From a virus, in IMG/VR virus record IMGVR_UViG_3300036985_003002, positions 1-41,985 of that record: 41,985 bases of DNA; one strand, given 5' to 3'. The notes beneath the pieces are model-generated. The model was not told where the DNA came from and made no database searches. It saw only the letters and a program-made list of their open reading frames with translations. A program made the translations under genes and the position numbers. Below are positions 1 to 11,100 of this stretch, piece after piece (position 1 is the first letter of the stretch; the number at the start of each line of letters is the position of its first letter).

Positions 1-127
1 GGCGCATCGACGACAACCGCTATTCAACTGGCGCTGCTTACCTGCGGAACTTTATTGCGCTGCCGCAAGGCCCAGCGCAGAATCGAACAGGCACTGTCTT
101 CGTACGAGAAACAAAGGGATCGGTACG
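1..127. repeat. Left copy of 127-bp terminal direct repeat
   Basis: Bases 1-127 are identical to 41859-41985. The reading frame of the tail tubular protein B gene continues exactly across the join. A repeat of 127 bases equals a common assembler k-mer size, so it marks a circularly closed contig and is more likely an assembly overlap than a biological terminal repeat. The unique genome length is then 41,858 bases. Confidence 0.95.
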
Positions 128-2651
128 CGCGCGCCTGATCCCGTTTACGTACTCGATGAGTCAGACGATGGTCATCGAACTTGGCGTGAACTACATTCGG
201 TTCCACACAAGCGCGTTGACGCTGCTGAACACGACTACGGCAGGCGCAGTAGTGTTAACTGTTACAAACAGTCTTGTTGGAAACATGTACACGTTTGCAG
301 GGAACACCTACTACTGCAAGACTAGTATTTCTCCAGTAACCGTAGCCCCAAACGTTGACCCAACGAATTGGTATCTGCAAACAAGCACGGTCTTTGAGAT
401 TCCAACTACATACACCGATAGCGAACTGTTTGACGTTCACTATGTGCAGAGCGGAGACATCATCACGCTCGTGCACCCCGCTCACAAGCCTGCTGAATTG
501 CGACGGTATTCATCCAGTCGTTGGGCGTTTACCGACGTGTCGTTTTTAGCATCAGTTAACCCGCCTGCTGCACCATCCATTGCCGCAACTCGCGGCGAGC
601 AGTTAACAATCGCTACGATTGGAGCAGGGCCACCTTTACTATTTACTATTACTACAGGAACCACGCATCAGTTTGCTGTTGGCGACAGTGTTTACGTCAG
701 TGGATGTTTAGCAAGTTCGGGCGCAACGTTCCCTGATGGTTTCTATGTCATTAACACCATTGGTGCAGGTACGTTTTCTTTAAAGACGTACGACGCAGGA
801 GCAATTGTTACTTATGCAAACGTTGTTAACTACACAGGAAGCAGCGGCAGAGTCCAATTTGGAAGCCGTATCTCCGACATCAACAACTATTACGTTGTCA
901 CATCGGTATCAACAGGCGGTACGGAAAGCGCAGCAAGTGTTCCAGTTAACGTCATCAACAACCTGTACATCAACGGCGCGTACAACACAATCAGTTGGGG
1001 AACGACGAACGCGCAACGGTACAACGTCTACAAGCGGCAGAGCGGTTTGTACGGGTACATCGGTCAGACCGATGGACTTTCGTTTACTGACAACAACATT
1101 GCGCCCGACATGGGAATCACGCCGCCGATCTACGACACGGTGTTTAGTTCCACGGGGAACTATCCTGGGGCTGTTTCGTACTACGAGCAGCGCCGCGTGT
1201 TTGCAGGCACAGACAACGATCCGCAATATCTGTGGCTGACTCGGTCGGGAACTGAGTCGGACATGTCGTACTCGATCCCAACGACGGACATTGATCGCGT
1301 AGCGATTCGTGTGTCGGCTCGCGAATCAAACACGATTCGGCACGTTGTGCCGCTGACGCAGTTGTTGCTGCTGACAAACGCTGCGGAGTGGCGCGTAAGC
1401 CCATCGAGCAGCGACGTCATTACGCCATCAACTATCTCGGTTCGACCTCAGTCGTACGTCGGAGCAAATACGGTTCAGCCTCAGATCGTGAACAACACCG
1501 TTGTTTACTGTTCATCCCGCGGCGGGCACGTGCGCGAACTTGGATACTCGTGGCAATCACAGGGCTTCATCACAGGCGACCTATCGCTTCGTGCGGCGCA
1601 TCTCTTCGACAACTTTGACATTGTGGACATGTGCTTTGCCAAGAGCCCACAGCAGATCCTGTGGTTTGTTTCAAACAACGGCAAGTTGCTTGGGCTCTCG
1701 TATGTTCCTGAAGAGGAAATTGGCGCTTGGCATCAGCACGACACTGACGGCACGTTTGAATCGTGCTGCGCCGTCGCAGAGGGGTTTGAGGACGCGGTAT
1801 ACGTCGTAGTCCGTCGTAATGTCAACGGATCAAACGTTCGATACGTCGAGCGGTTTGGAAGCCGAGCAAACAGTATTAACAATTTGGTCTTTACTGACAG
1901 CAGCCTGAAGTACAACGGTTCGCTTGTAACTGGAACGATGACGTTGAGCGGTGGTACGACGTGGGGGCCGAGCGACACGCTTACCCTGACCTGTAGCATC
2001 TTTCCTACTTTCCTGTTTCCTGTAGCCACCGATTTGAACGACGCCATCGTCATTTCCGATGCGGCGGGCAATCAGTACCGATGCAGGATCATCGGAACCA
2101 CATCGACGGCAGTTGCGCAAGTCAAGGTTGATGGGACAATTCCCGTTGCTCTTCGCAACACCCCAACGAGTTTGTGGACGTTTGCTCGTGACACCTTCAC
2201 TGGTCTGAATCACCTTGAAGGCAAGACGGTCAGCATCCTTGCGGACGGCGCTGTAGTTCCGCAGCAAGTTGTGGTGTCGGGAACTGTCTCGCTTCCGCGA
2301 GCGGCTTCGTACATCACGGTTGGTCTGCCGTTTGAAAGTGACATCCAAACGCTCCCGCTCACGATGAACGTCGATGGATTCGGGCAAGGGCGCATGAAGA
2401 ACATCAACAAGGCTTGGATCAAGGTCTTCAAGTCGTCAGGCATCTTCATCGGGCCCGACGCTGATCACCTCGTTGAATACAAGCAACGAACCACAGAAAC
2501 GTACGGCGTAGCGCCAAACCCGCAGAGCGACGAAGTGCTTGTAATGCTGACACCGTCATGGTCAAACGGCGGGCAAATCTACATCAGGCAGAGCGATCCG
2601 CTCCCACTCACCGTTGTCGGATTGACGCTAGAAGCCGCCATCGGCGGATGA
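1..2651 (+). CDS. Tail tubular protein B (T7 gp12-like), 5' end at 41795
   Basis: This is the nozzle protein of a podovirus tail. Only the 3' part lies here. The gene starts at 41795 and crosses the circular join in frame, giving 904 residues. The N-terminal motif SGGEISPNMYGRID and the following NFIALPQGPAQNR are typical of the family, as is the C-terminal PLPLTVVGLTLEAAIGG. An internal ATG at 156 is not the start, because the frame is open from base 3 with family-typical sequence. It follows tail tubular protein A by 3 bases at the other end of the window, and the internal core genes follow it, as in T7-like phages. Around residues 190-240 there is a beta-rich insert (FAVGDSVYVSG...FYVINTIGAGTF) similar to repeats in the protein at 36958. 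Confidence 0.93.
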   Translation, partial: RIDDNRYSTGAAYLRNFIALPQGPAQNRTGTVFVRETKGSVRARLIPFTYSMSQTMVIELGVNYIRFHTSALTLLNTTTAGAVVLTVTNSLVGNMYTFAGNTYYCKTSISPVTVAPNVDPTNWYLQTSTVFEIPTTYTDSELFDVHYVQSGDIITLVHPAHKPAELRRYSSSRWAFTDVSFLASVNPPAAPSIAATRGEQLTIATIGAGPPLLFTITTGTTHQFAVGDSVYVSGCLASSGATFPDGFYVINTIGAGTFSLKTYDAGAIVTYANVVNYTGSSGRVQFGSRISDINNYYVVTSVSTGGTESAASVPVNVINNLYINGAYNTISWGTTNAQRYNVYKRQSGLYGYIGQTDGLSFTDNNIAPDMGITPPIYDTVFSSTGNYPGAVSYYEQRRVFAGTDNDPQYLWLTRSGTESDMSYSIPTTDIDRVAIRVSARESNTIRHVVPLTQLLLLTNAAEWRVSPSSSDVITPSTISVRPQSYVGANTVQPQIVNNTVVYCSSRGGHVRELGYSWQSQGFITGDLSLRAAHLFDNFDIVDMCFAKSPQQILWFVSNNGKLLGLSYVPEEEIGAWHQHDTDGTFESCCAVAEGFEDAVYVVVRRNVNGSNVRYVERFGSRANSINNLVFTDSSLKYNGSLVTGTMTLSGGTTWGPSDTLTLTCSIFPTFLFPVATDLNDAIVISDAAGNQYRCRIIGTTSTAVAQVKVDGTIPVALRNTPTSLWTFARDTFTGLNHLEGKTVSILADGAVVPQQVVVSGTVSLPRAASYITVGLPFESDIQTLPLTMNVDGFGQGRMKNINKAWIKVFKSSGIFIGPDADHLVEYKQRTTETYGVAPNPQSDEVLVMLTPSWSNGGQIYIRQSDPLPLTVVGLTLEAAIGG

Positions 2652-2659
2652 GGTAAACA

Positions 2660-3349
2660 ATGCCAAGCAATTACTATGGGATGAATTACCCTTCTATTAC
2701 GCAGTTTAGTTCGGCTAACTTGTCGTCATTAAAGGCGACACCGCCAATGGCGCCAAACACTTCCGCAGCCGATTTCAAATCGATGGCAATGGGAGGGCTT
2801 CTCATTGGCATCTTTGGCGCAGCGACTTCCGCGGTTGGTTCGTTCTACCAAGCAGAGAATCAAAAGAGCGAATTGCGAGCACAAGCGCAAAACCTAAAGT
2901 TCTCGGCGCAGATGTCGGCAATCAACGCGCGAGGCGCTGAGTTCTCCGCTCAGACAAGCAGGCAGGCTTCGCAGAAGGCAATTGGGCGATACACAATGGC
3001 AGCGGGGCAGGCTCGCGCTTCGGCGCAGACGGCAATTGCAGGCAGGGGAATTGAGGGCGGAGTTGGTTCTGCCGCCGAGGTAATCGGCAGCATGGACATC
3101 ATCAAAGAAATCGACAAACTCACGATGGACGCTAACGCGGTTCGTGAGGAACAGGCGCTTCGTACGCAAAGAACCAACTACGCAAACCAATCAACAATGG
3201 AGTTCATGTCGTCGCGAAACATGAGCGCAAGCGCAAGGTCACTCAGTGCAACTTCCGCAGGGGCATCAAGCCTTCTCGGAGGAACCGCTGATCTCGGATC
3301 TTGGTATCTCAAGACCATGATGTCAGAACGCCTTTCAAGGCGCGCATAA
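2660..3349 (+). CDS. Internal virion core protein, T7 gp14-like
   Basis: This 229-residue protein matches the smallest of the three T7-type core proteins that are ejected into the host envelope at infection. It has a hydrophobic, glycine-rich segment near residues 45-65 (MGGLLIGIFGAATSAVG) followed by a long Ala/Gln/Ser-rich helix, with the hallmark AGRGIEGGVGS around residue 130. ATG 2660 follows the upstream stop by 8 bases, with GAGG just upstream. Its order, directly before the gp15-like and gp16-like genes, supports the call. Sequence families of gp14 are divergent, so the assignment rests on position, size and motif style. Confidence 0.8.
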   Translation: MPSNYYGMNYPSITQFSSANLSSLKATPPMAPNTSAADFKSMAMGGLLIGIFGAATSAVGSFYQAENQKSELRAQAQNLKFSAQMSAINARGAEFSAQTSRQASQKAIGRYTMAAGQARASAQTAIAGRGIEGGVGSAAEVIGSMDIIKEIDKLTMDANAVREEQALRTQRTNYANQSTMEFMSSRNMSASARSLSATSAGASSLLGGTADLGSWYLKTMMSERLSRRA

Positions 3350-3358
3350 GGCTCAACC

Positions 3359-5119
3359 ATGCCAACCGTACCATCGTCGTTTGTCCCGCAAATTGCAACT
3401 GAAGCAGGCGCAGCGGCTCCGTATCAAGCGACGCCCGTTCAGCCGATCCAAGACTTTGGCGCTCGTCAAACGGCGGCGCTCGGCAAGTCCATTACGGATG
3501 TTGGCGGCGCCACTGCCAGCGTTGGTCTGAAGTTGCTCAATGAGTTCGACGAAGCAAAATCGAAAGAGATTGAGACGAACTACCTCAAGGCGTCTATGTC
3601 GATCTTGCAGGGCAAGAACGGATACTTTGCGACCAACGGCAAAGACGCAGCAGATAGGTACGGACAAACGATCAGTCAATTGAACGAGGCTGCTAGTTCA
3701 GCCATTGGCGCTGCGGACAACGACACGCAAAGACAGATGATTCAAAACGCAGTCGTCCGTCATAACCTGAACAACACCGCGACTGCGGACAATCATCGAA
3801 CCAAAGAGATCACCGTCTACGCTTCAAACGAGGCAAAGACGCGAGCAAGCAACTTTGCCGACCTTGCGGTTGGCGCATGGGAAAGCCGATACGAAGCCGA
3901 CGATGAAACGGGACGGCCAAAGGGACTCTTCCACGAGAACATGATTGTTGCTCTTGATGAAGTTCACAAGGTCGGTCAGTTAAACGGAGTCCCTGAAGGC
4001 TCTGCGCAAATGAAGGCTCTTGAGCAGTCAGTATGGACGCAAGCGTCTATTGGCGTTGCGGAGAAACTGGCTTTAAACAAGGACTATTCATCCGCAATCC
4101 AGTTTGTGAAAGAGCAAAAAGAACTCGATCACATTTCTTCTAAGGTGTCAGACGAGTTGCTTAGGGGCTTGGCTGCTGACCAAATGCGCGTAGAAGTCGA
4201 AACATACACCGAGCAAATTATGAACGGCTCGTTGGGTCGCACGGGCGATGAGTTTCCTGAGCCACGAACAAAGCGCCAAGCCTATCTATGGGCTGATGAA
4301 AACATTACTGATTCCGACATAAGAAGGTTTGTCAAGCAGCGCATGGGTCAAGAGTATGCGCAGATCGCAGAGTTTCAGTTTGAGGCATATCGCGAGTTAC
4401 GCGACCGCGTAGAAGATGTTGTGGCAGACCCCAAAAAGTCTTTCAACGACATTGATCCAAAAGACTTTGCGCTACTTAGACCAAGCGATCAAGAGTTTTT
4501 TATGCGTGGTCAACGTGCCAAAGATGATGAAAACATCATGTGGGAGATTGCACGTGATCCATCAAAACTTACTCCCGAGTATTTGGAAATCCATCGAAAT
4601 CAGATTTCGCGCGGAACCTACGTGCAGTTGCGAAAGGCGCTTGAAATAGATCCAACTAATGGCGTTCCAACGATGGATGCGGATCATTTCAACAGAATCT
4701 TGACGGACGGCGGATACGGTTACTGGCTAGACACTAACGCAAGAGATGCTGACAAACAAAATCTTCTCAGGATGAAAGACAACATCAAGATAGAAATTGA
4801 TGGGCTGCAAACGCGTTTGGGTAGAGATCTTTCTTGGCAAGAAAAAGACGCAATTTTTCAGCGAAGAGTCAACAACCAAATTAGTCTGAACGACAATTGG
4901 TGGTGGGGTTCTTCTCCTACAAAGACGCCGTTTTCCGCCGCAACTGCAACTCAAATGCTTAATGCGTATGAACTAGATGCGAACGATAAGAAGGTTTTTC
5001 TTATTGACCCTATGGAACAAGCACAAGCGCGAAATGAACTTCGTGGCGTTCTTGGCCGACAACCAAGAGATCAAGAAGTTGTTGATTATCTGAATCGACG
5101 AGGAATACTCTATCCATGA
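3359..5119 (+). CDS. Internal virion core protein, T7 gp15-like
   Basis: This 586-residue protein is largely alpha-helical by composition. Its N-terminal layout (SFVPQIATEAGAAAPYQATP, then a long helical domain with FATNGKDAADRYG) is typical of podovirus internal virion protein gp15 homologues, which form part of the ejection conduit. No catalytic motif is visible. It starts 9 bases after the gp14-like gene, and its stop overlaps the next start in ATGA at 5116-5119, so the two are translationally coupled. Codon use is noticeably AT-richer in its last third (about 4300-5100) than in its first. Confidence 0.78.
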   Translation: MPTVPSSFVPQIATEAGAAAPYQATPVQPIQDFGARQTAALGKSITDVGGATASVGLKLLNEFDEAKSKEIETNYLKASMSILQGKNGYFATNGKDAADRYGQTISQLNEAASSAIGAADNDTQRQMIQNAVVRHNLNNTATADNHRTKEITVYASNEAKTRASNFADLAVGAWESRYEADDETGRPKGLFHENMIVALDEVHKVGQLNGVPEGSAQMKALEQSVWTQASIGVAEKLALNKDYSSAIQFVKEQKELDHISSKVSDELLRGLAADQMRVEVETYTEQIMNGSLGRTGDEFPEPRTKRQAYLWADENITDSDIRRFVKQRMGQEYAQIAEFQFEAYRELRDRVEDVVADPKKSFNDIDPKDFALLRPSDQEFFMRGQRAKDDENIMWEIARDPSKLTPEYLEIHRNQISRGTYVQLRKALEIDPTNGVPTMDADHFNRILTDGGYGYWLDTNARDADKQNLLRMKDNIKIEIDGLQTRLGRDLSWQEKDAIFQRRVNNQISLNDNWWWGSSPTKTPFSAATATQMLNAYELDANDKKVFLIDPMEQAQARNELRGVLGRQPRDQEVVDYLNRRGILYP

Positions 5120-8100
5120 CTCCCATTGCTTTCCAAACTAATCTTGATGCACAGAATCGAACTATTGGTTCTGATGTAAACCGCAACGGGATGCCCGAGG
5201 TAACGGAAGCAATCTTGCCAACGCGCATTGTTGTTGATTTGAAGGCAAACACGGCAAAGATGTATCGCGGCACGAACAAGTTGGAACCTGATAGCAGGTT
5301 CCAATTGGAACCTGCTCCACCAACACCGCTTGAACAACCAATTGCAATTGCGCCGCTTGAACAGCCCATTGCAATTGCGTCACCACAAAAAGTTGGTGTT
5401 CCGTCTGCAACAGACACAATCAAAGAAATGTTGGACAGTCGGCGAAATGCTATTTACCACGCAGCCATGCGATCGTCGGGAGGAAACCCTGACGCTGACG
5501 CAAAGACTTTGCAGGCAGCGCGCGATTCAGGTACGAGTTACGACTTTGTTCTTCAGAACATGGAACAAACGCAGCGTCGGCTTTTTGGTCGTGAAGTTGC
5601 CAAGTTGGATCTTCCAAAGAATGCGCCTGTGCTTGCCGAAAAGTTAGCCACCGACCCTGACTTTGCGCGCATAGCAACCGACGATCTTGCCAACCTGAAA
5701 GAACAAGAAGGATGGTGGAGTTGGCTTGGGCATCAAGTTACGGGTATTCCAACTGCTTTTATGCATGGCTTTGCGGCTTATGAGCACGCAGAATCGGGTG
5801 CTACGCAAGTGCTTGGGCCACCAGTGCTGCATTCCACAATGTGGCCGATGGTTGACGCTGAAACGTTTTTAAATAGGCAAGAGCAGTTAAATGCACACGA
5901 CCTAACGTTTGACCCTGAGCGCGAAGGCGGTTGGCTTCCCTTTTGGAACATGCTTGGCATGACGGGATATTCAGTTTTCAGAGCAGTTCCTGCTGCGGGC
6001 GGTGGCGCCATTGTCGGAGGGCTCACAGGTGCGCTTGCAGGCACAGCGCCTGTGCCGTGGGCTCCAGTGACAGCGCCAGTGGGGATGCTTGCGGGCGCAC
6101 GAGTTGGTGCGCAAGTAGGGTTAACTGGAGCAATAGTTGAAGACAATTTTCGACAAATGATGGGCATGATCTATAACCGTGCAATTGATGAGGGGGCAAA
6201 TCCTGAGGTTGCACGTTGGAAAGCGGCATCATGGGGTTTGGCTATTGGCGGAATCAGCCTTGGATTGATGAAGACGCTGTACCCAAAACTGTTTGCTTCG
6301 TTTCTTGAAACAAAAACAGCACAAGAGATGGCTGCAAAAGAATTGGCTCAACGAATTGCAAAGGAATCATTGACGCCAACAATGAGCGCAGCAGTAAAAC
6401 GCATTACTGCGCAGACCGCGAAGCGGACAGCAAATACTCTTGCTCATATTAGCGGAGTGGTGATTGGGATTGAAATGGCTAATGAGGACACGCGACGGGC
6501 ATCCAATATGCCCATGCGAATTGAATCACCTGAAGGAAGGGAAGAACTCTTTAACAGTGTTGTGCAAAACTGGAAGTTTATGGCAACTGGATCTGTTGGC
6601 ATGCAGGTGCTGCCGCCATCAGCGCACAACCCAATTATGTCGTTGGCGCGTGAGCGAACTAGGATTCGTATTTCTGAAAAGCAAGCAGAGAGATTTGAGG
6701 CGTTAAGCGTTCTTCAAAAGGCTTCTCAACTAGCCTTGCGTTCTCCCGAAGATGCGCGTTTATTGATGGAAAGCACTTTGACGGGCACTCCTGTTGAAGA
6801 CATCCTAATCAGCAAAGAGGGGATTCAACGAGCGATGGCAACGCTCAAAATCCCGATGGCAAAACTTGATGAAGTGATTCCTGGGGCATTGGCTCAATTC
6901 AACGACGTCGCAAGCGGGACGGCGGAAAGCGGCGGCTACATCAAGGTCAAGACCGCTGATTTCAAGGCGCGCATTGAGAAGACTCCGCTTGGCAGTCTTC
7001 TTCTAGGAGATGTGACTTGGTCGGCTGAAATTGGAACGATGAGAGAATCGGCAGCGCGCAGTGCGTTCCTTAAGACTTTCATTTCCGAGATCAACGAGAA
7101 CGTAGAAAAGTTTTCCGATGAGGTGAATGAAGCAATTAACAAGGACGACGCAAACAGGGAAAGCGCGGAAAAAGTTGCCAATGTGATCGAAGCGCAACTG
7201 ATTGGTGAAGGCCGAACCGCGGAGCAGGCGCGTACTGAAAGCCGTTTTTTGGGAGCGATTGCGTTTGCGGGCGCCGCGCGAGAATCAGAAGGCAAGGCAA
7301 CACGGATGACTCCCGAGGAGTTCCATCGGAAGTACCCAATCCACATTGCCGAGCGCGAATCTGAGAAGCCTTCCGAGCCCGCGCGCGAAGTCGCTGCGCC
7401 AACGGAAACAGCAGCGCAAGTCAAACCAGTTGTGCCAACAACCGTTGATCCTACGTCGCGACCTCGCACTGTCGCGGAAATGTTGGTGGAGAACCGCCGC
7501 GCGGAAGAAGAGAAAGCGAACGAGCCCGTTGGTCAAATGTCGCGCCAAGGCAACGATGCTGTTGTTGAAGCGATTGCAAACCTGCGCGAAGCAAATGAAA
7601 CGCACAAGGGGTTTGCTAAAGACGAGGGCTCTACGGCAAAGACTGCTTCCATGCACGAAATGATGAGCGATCAAATCGATGCTGTTGAGCGTGAAGTGAA
7701 AGCGGGCGATGCAGTTGGTCTTGAAATTGAAATTGGAATCTTGCAGGCCATGCTCGGCGCAAGCAATATTCGCGAAGCGCGCAACGCTGTTAAGCAGGCG
7801 GGGATTGCAAAGCAACTTGCCACTACTGCGCAGCGCCTGATCGACACCACACGCGGTGAACTGGATCGGATTGAAAGCACGCCAAAGACGGGCGAGGAAG
7901 ACACGCTGAATCAACCATTGACAACAATGGTGCCATCTACAAAGAACGTCGTTCTTGACCCAACCATTGTTCGCAATCCATCCTTTGAAGAGGCTGTGAA
8001 GCCCGACGCAAAAACAAGGGTGGCGTTGGAAAAGAACGTTCTTCTGTTCGACACTAAGGAGTTTACGTCTACTAAGTCTGACGGAACAGTTGTTACCGAG

Positions 8101-11100
8101 CGCGCATACAACAGCATCAAGGTTGAAGGCAACACGGCTCAAGAACGAGCGGAAAGTATCATTCAGCAGATGGTGAGAAACCTGCTTGAGATCCACGATC
8201 GAATCCCTGAGGCAACTCGTAAGCGTTCAAAACTTTGGTATATGGGCGCAAACCGAATATCGCGCGTGTTTGCAAAGCGATACGACTTGACTGACAGGCA
8301 ATCAGCGGCGGGACTGGCTGTGCTATCCCCGCAAGCAGATTGGCGTATGAACATCTCCTATTGGGAGCGCATTCTCGACATCTCGCGTCACCGACAACAA
8401 TATGTTTGGGATGCGAAAATGACCAGTTGGGCAGACGGATACATTGAATCGAAGACGGCGGAATGGGAAGTAGAACGTCTTGCTTTAGAGAAAAGCCGAG
8501 ACAACGCAAATAAGAGCGTATTGGTTGCAGGCAAAGCGATTGAGGGCAAGCAGAAGAAGTACGAGTCCGTGCTTGCTGAGGTAGATGCGCGTGAACAATT
8601 GCGGCTTGCCGAACTTCAAGTCTTTGAAAATCAGGCGGCAGAAGTAAAGGCGGCGCGCGAACGACGCGATATAACCGAAAAGGCGGCTAAGGAACAACGC
8701 CAAGAGATCGCTGAGAAGAAGAGCAAGGCACGAGAAGCCGTTGATAAGGCTCGCGATAAAGACAACAACAAGGCAATCAAAGCCCGCCAAGAACTTCGGT
8801 TTGCTGAAACTGAGAAGCGTCAAGCGGAACGCGAAGCAATCAAGCGCCAAGCCAAGGTTGATGAAGGGAATCCCAACCTTTTGGTGCAAGACTTTATTCG
8901 CGGAATGTCGTTGGCTAACGTGGAATCTGATTACGCACGTGCGTGGTGGATTCGCGCATACGACGAAGCGCACAACCCTCGTGCTTTCCGCGATGTAACT
9001 CCTGAAGGCGACTTCCTTGATTTTGTCAAGACCGATAAAGGCAACAACTATCCTATTGGTTGGAAGTCCTTTGATGGAATCGCAAAGGCTGTTTCGATCA
9101 TTCGCGATGGGTCTGTTGAAAACATCCACGACCAACTTGGAAACGAGCACAAGGTCAGGAGTTTCTACAACAACATTTACGCGCCCAACTCGTTGTTGCC
9201 GTTCCTTACTTCTGACACGCATCAGGTCGCGGCAGACCTTATGGAACCTCTTGGCTCAAGTGCAATCGAGGTTAGTCATAACTTTGGAACAGGCAAGGGC
9301 GTTGGCGTTGTCGGCCCTCAAGGATTGAAGGGCACCTACTGGATGCACGCCGAAGCAGTTGTTCGCGCCGCGCGCGAGCGCGGGCTTATTCCTCGTGAAA
9401 TGCAGTCCATTACATGGGAAGCAGTTAAAGGCTTGTTTAAAGACACGTTTAAGCAAGATGAAAAGAACCTTGAGTCTGTCCGAGATCTTTGGGATCGGTA
9501 TCGCAATGGGGAGGCAACTTATGAACAAACTTTTGAATCCATCGTCAAACTCGCAAACGGATTTACGGAGCCCTCGTGGGTTGGCATCGGATCCGATCGC
9601 TTCCTTCCTGCGGAGCGTGGGCATTCCAGTTACGAAAACGACTTGGCTCACAGCGGCGTCACACTCGATGAATCAGCCCTCACTGGAGAAGAACGACCCC
9701 GAAACATCGGCGATGTTGCAGCGGATGTTTCCAAAGGAGAGTCAGGAGTCCTAGAGCAATCTGCTCCTGTATCGCCTGAGTTCTTCTCCGCGCTTAAGCG
9801 CAGCGTTGACGCTGTTGACGCCAAGGAGTTGACGGGCGCCCAATGGAAGGATCGCATTGCCACCTTGGTAAACAAGGGCGAGGTCAAGGAAGAGGAAATC
9901 TATTGGACGGGCTTCTACGACTTCCTCGACATGCAGCGCGAAGGCAAGATCACAAAGGAAGAACTTGCTGCGTTCCTTCAAAACAAGGGCGTAGATGTTC
10001 GAGTGTTGTCGTCTGAAAAAGTACGTTCGGGACGGAAAACGTACGAAGTGCGTAGTGTCGATTTTGGTGTTTTGTTTGGAACATTTGCAAACATGGAGAA
10101 AGCAGAGGAAAGGATTGAAATAAACTTTCAATCCTCTATGTCGGGTTACGAGTCTGCATTTGATCGTTACGTAGAGGAATTTGAAGGAGATTGGTATGTA
10201 TCGGAAAGGGAAACAGTTTTTGGTGAGCCATCAGGCTTGATATTTTCTTCTCGCGAATCTGCGGAAGCCTACGCAAAAACTTCTAAAGAAGAAGCAATTG
10301 ACATTAAAAGGCAAAAGTATCGAAAATCCTTTGCTATTAAGGAAGTTGAACTTGGCGGAAGCGGAAGAGATTTTGAGTCACAGTATGAATACGAACCGCT
10401 GATTTTGCCTAACGGCGAAAACTACCGCGAAGTCCTGCTGACACTTCCTAACTTTCGTCCGCCAGTTAAACCTGCAAGCGCCGAAACGTTTGCGGCTCGC
10501 AAAGCAATATTTGAGAAGTACGAAACTGCAATCGAGGAAGTAGAAGCGAAATTATTTGATTTACGTATTTCAAGCGGTATGACCCAGCAAGAACTGGACG
10601 CTCTACAAATTAGGCGGAACGACTTAAGATCTGAGCGAAATAAATTGGAAAACGCTCGGGATGAGGAAGCAAGTGAATTTCCAATTCCTGAAGAAGCAGA
10701 TGCACTTCGTTGGAAGATCCCGCACTTTGGTGAAATAGGCGAACAAAACAATGTTCTTGTATCTACACGTTTGAATGATCGAGTAAGTGAGCAGGGTAAG
10801 CCTGCGCTTCACGTTGAAGAAATTCAATCCGATCAATCAGCAAAGGGTCAAGATAAAGGCTTTCAACCAAAGGAAGGCGTGTCGTCGTCAGACGAATATC
10901 AACGTCAAGAAGATATTCTGTACCAACGTTTTAATAGAAGTACGCAACTTGGGATGGACGTACTTAGACAATTTGACAACCTTGGCTTTGATGATGGGGA
11001 TAGAACGGGCCCGCTTCGATGGCTATCAAGCGAATCAAATTGGGATTTTGAAAATGGCGGACTTGACTTGCGGGGTCTTACTGAAGATCAAGTAAGTGTT

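Noticed and set aside
156-2651. ATG 156 as start of the first gene
   Set aside because: The frame is open from base 3 with family-typical sequence and joins in frame to ATG 41795 across the circular junction.
5327-5380. CRISPR-like or satellite array
   Set aside because: Only two 27-bp units without spacers, in frame inside a gene; no CRISPR array anywhere in the window.
7285-8196. 303-residue minus-strand frame inside the giant gene
   Set aside because: Antisense to a continuous 3,571-residue frame; Cys/Arg/Phe-rich composition with no recognisable domain.
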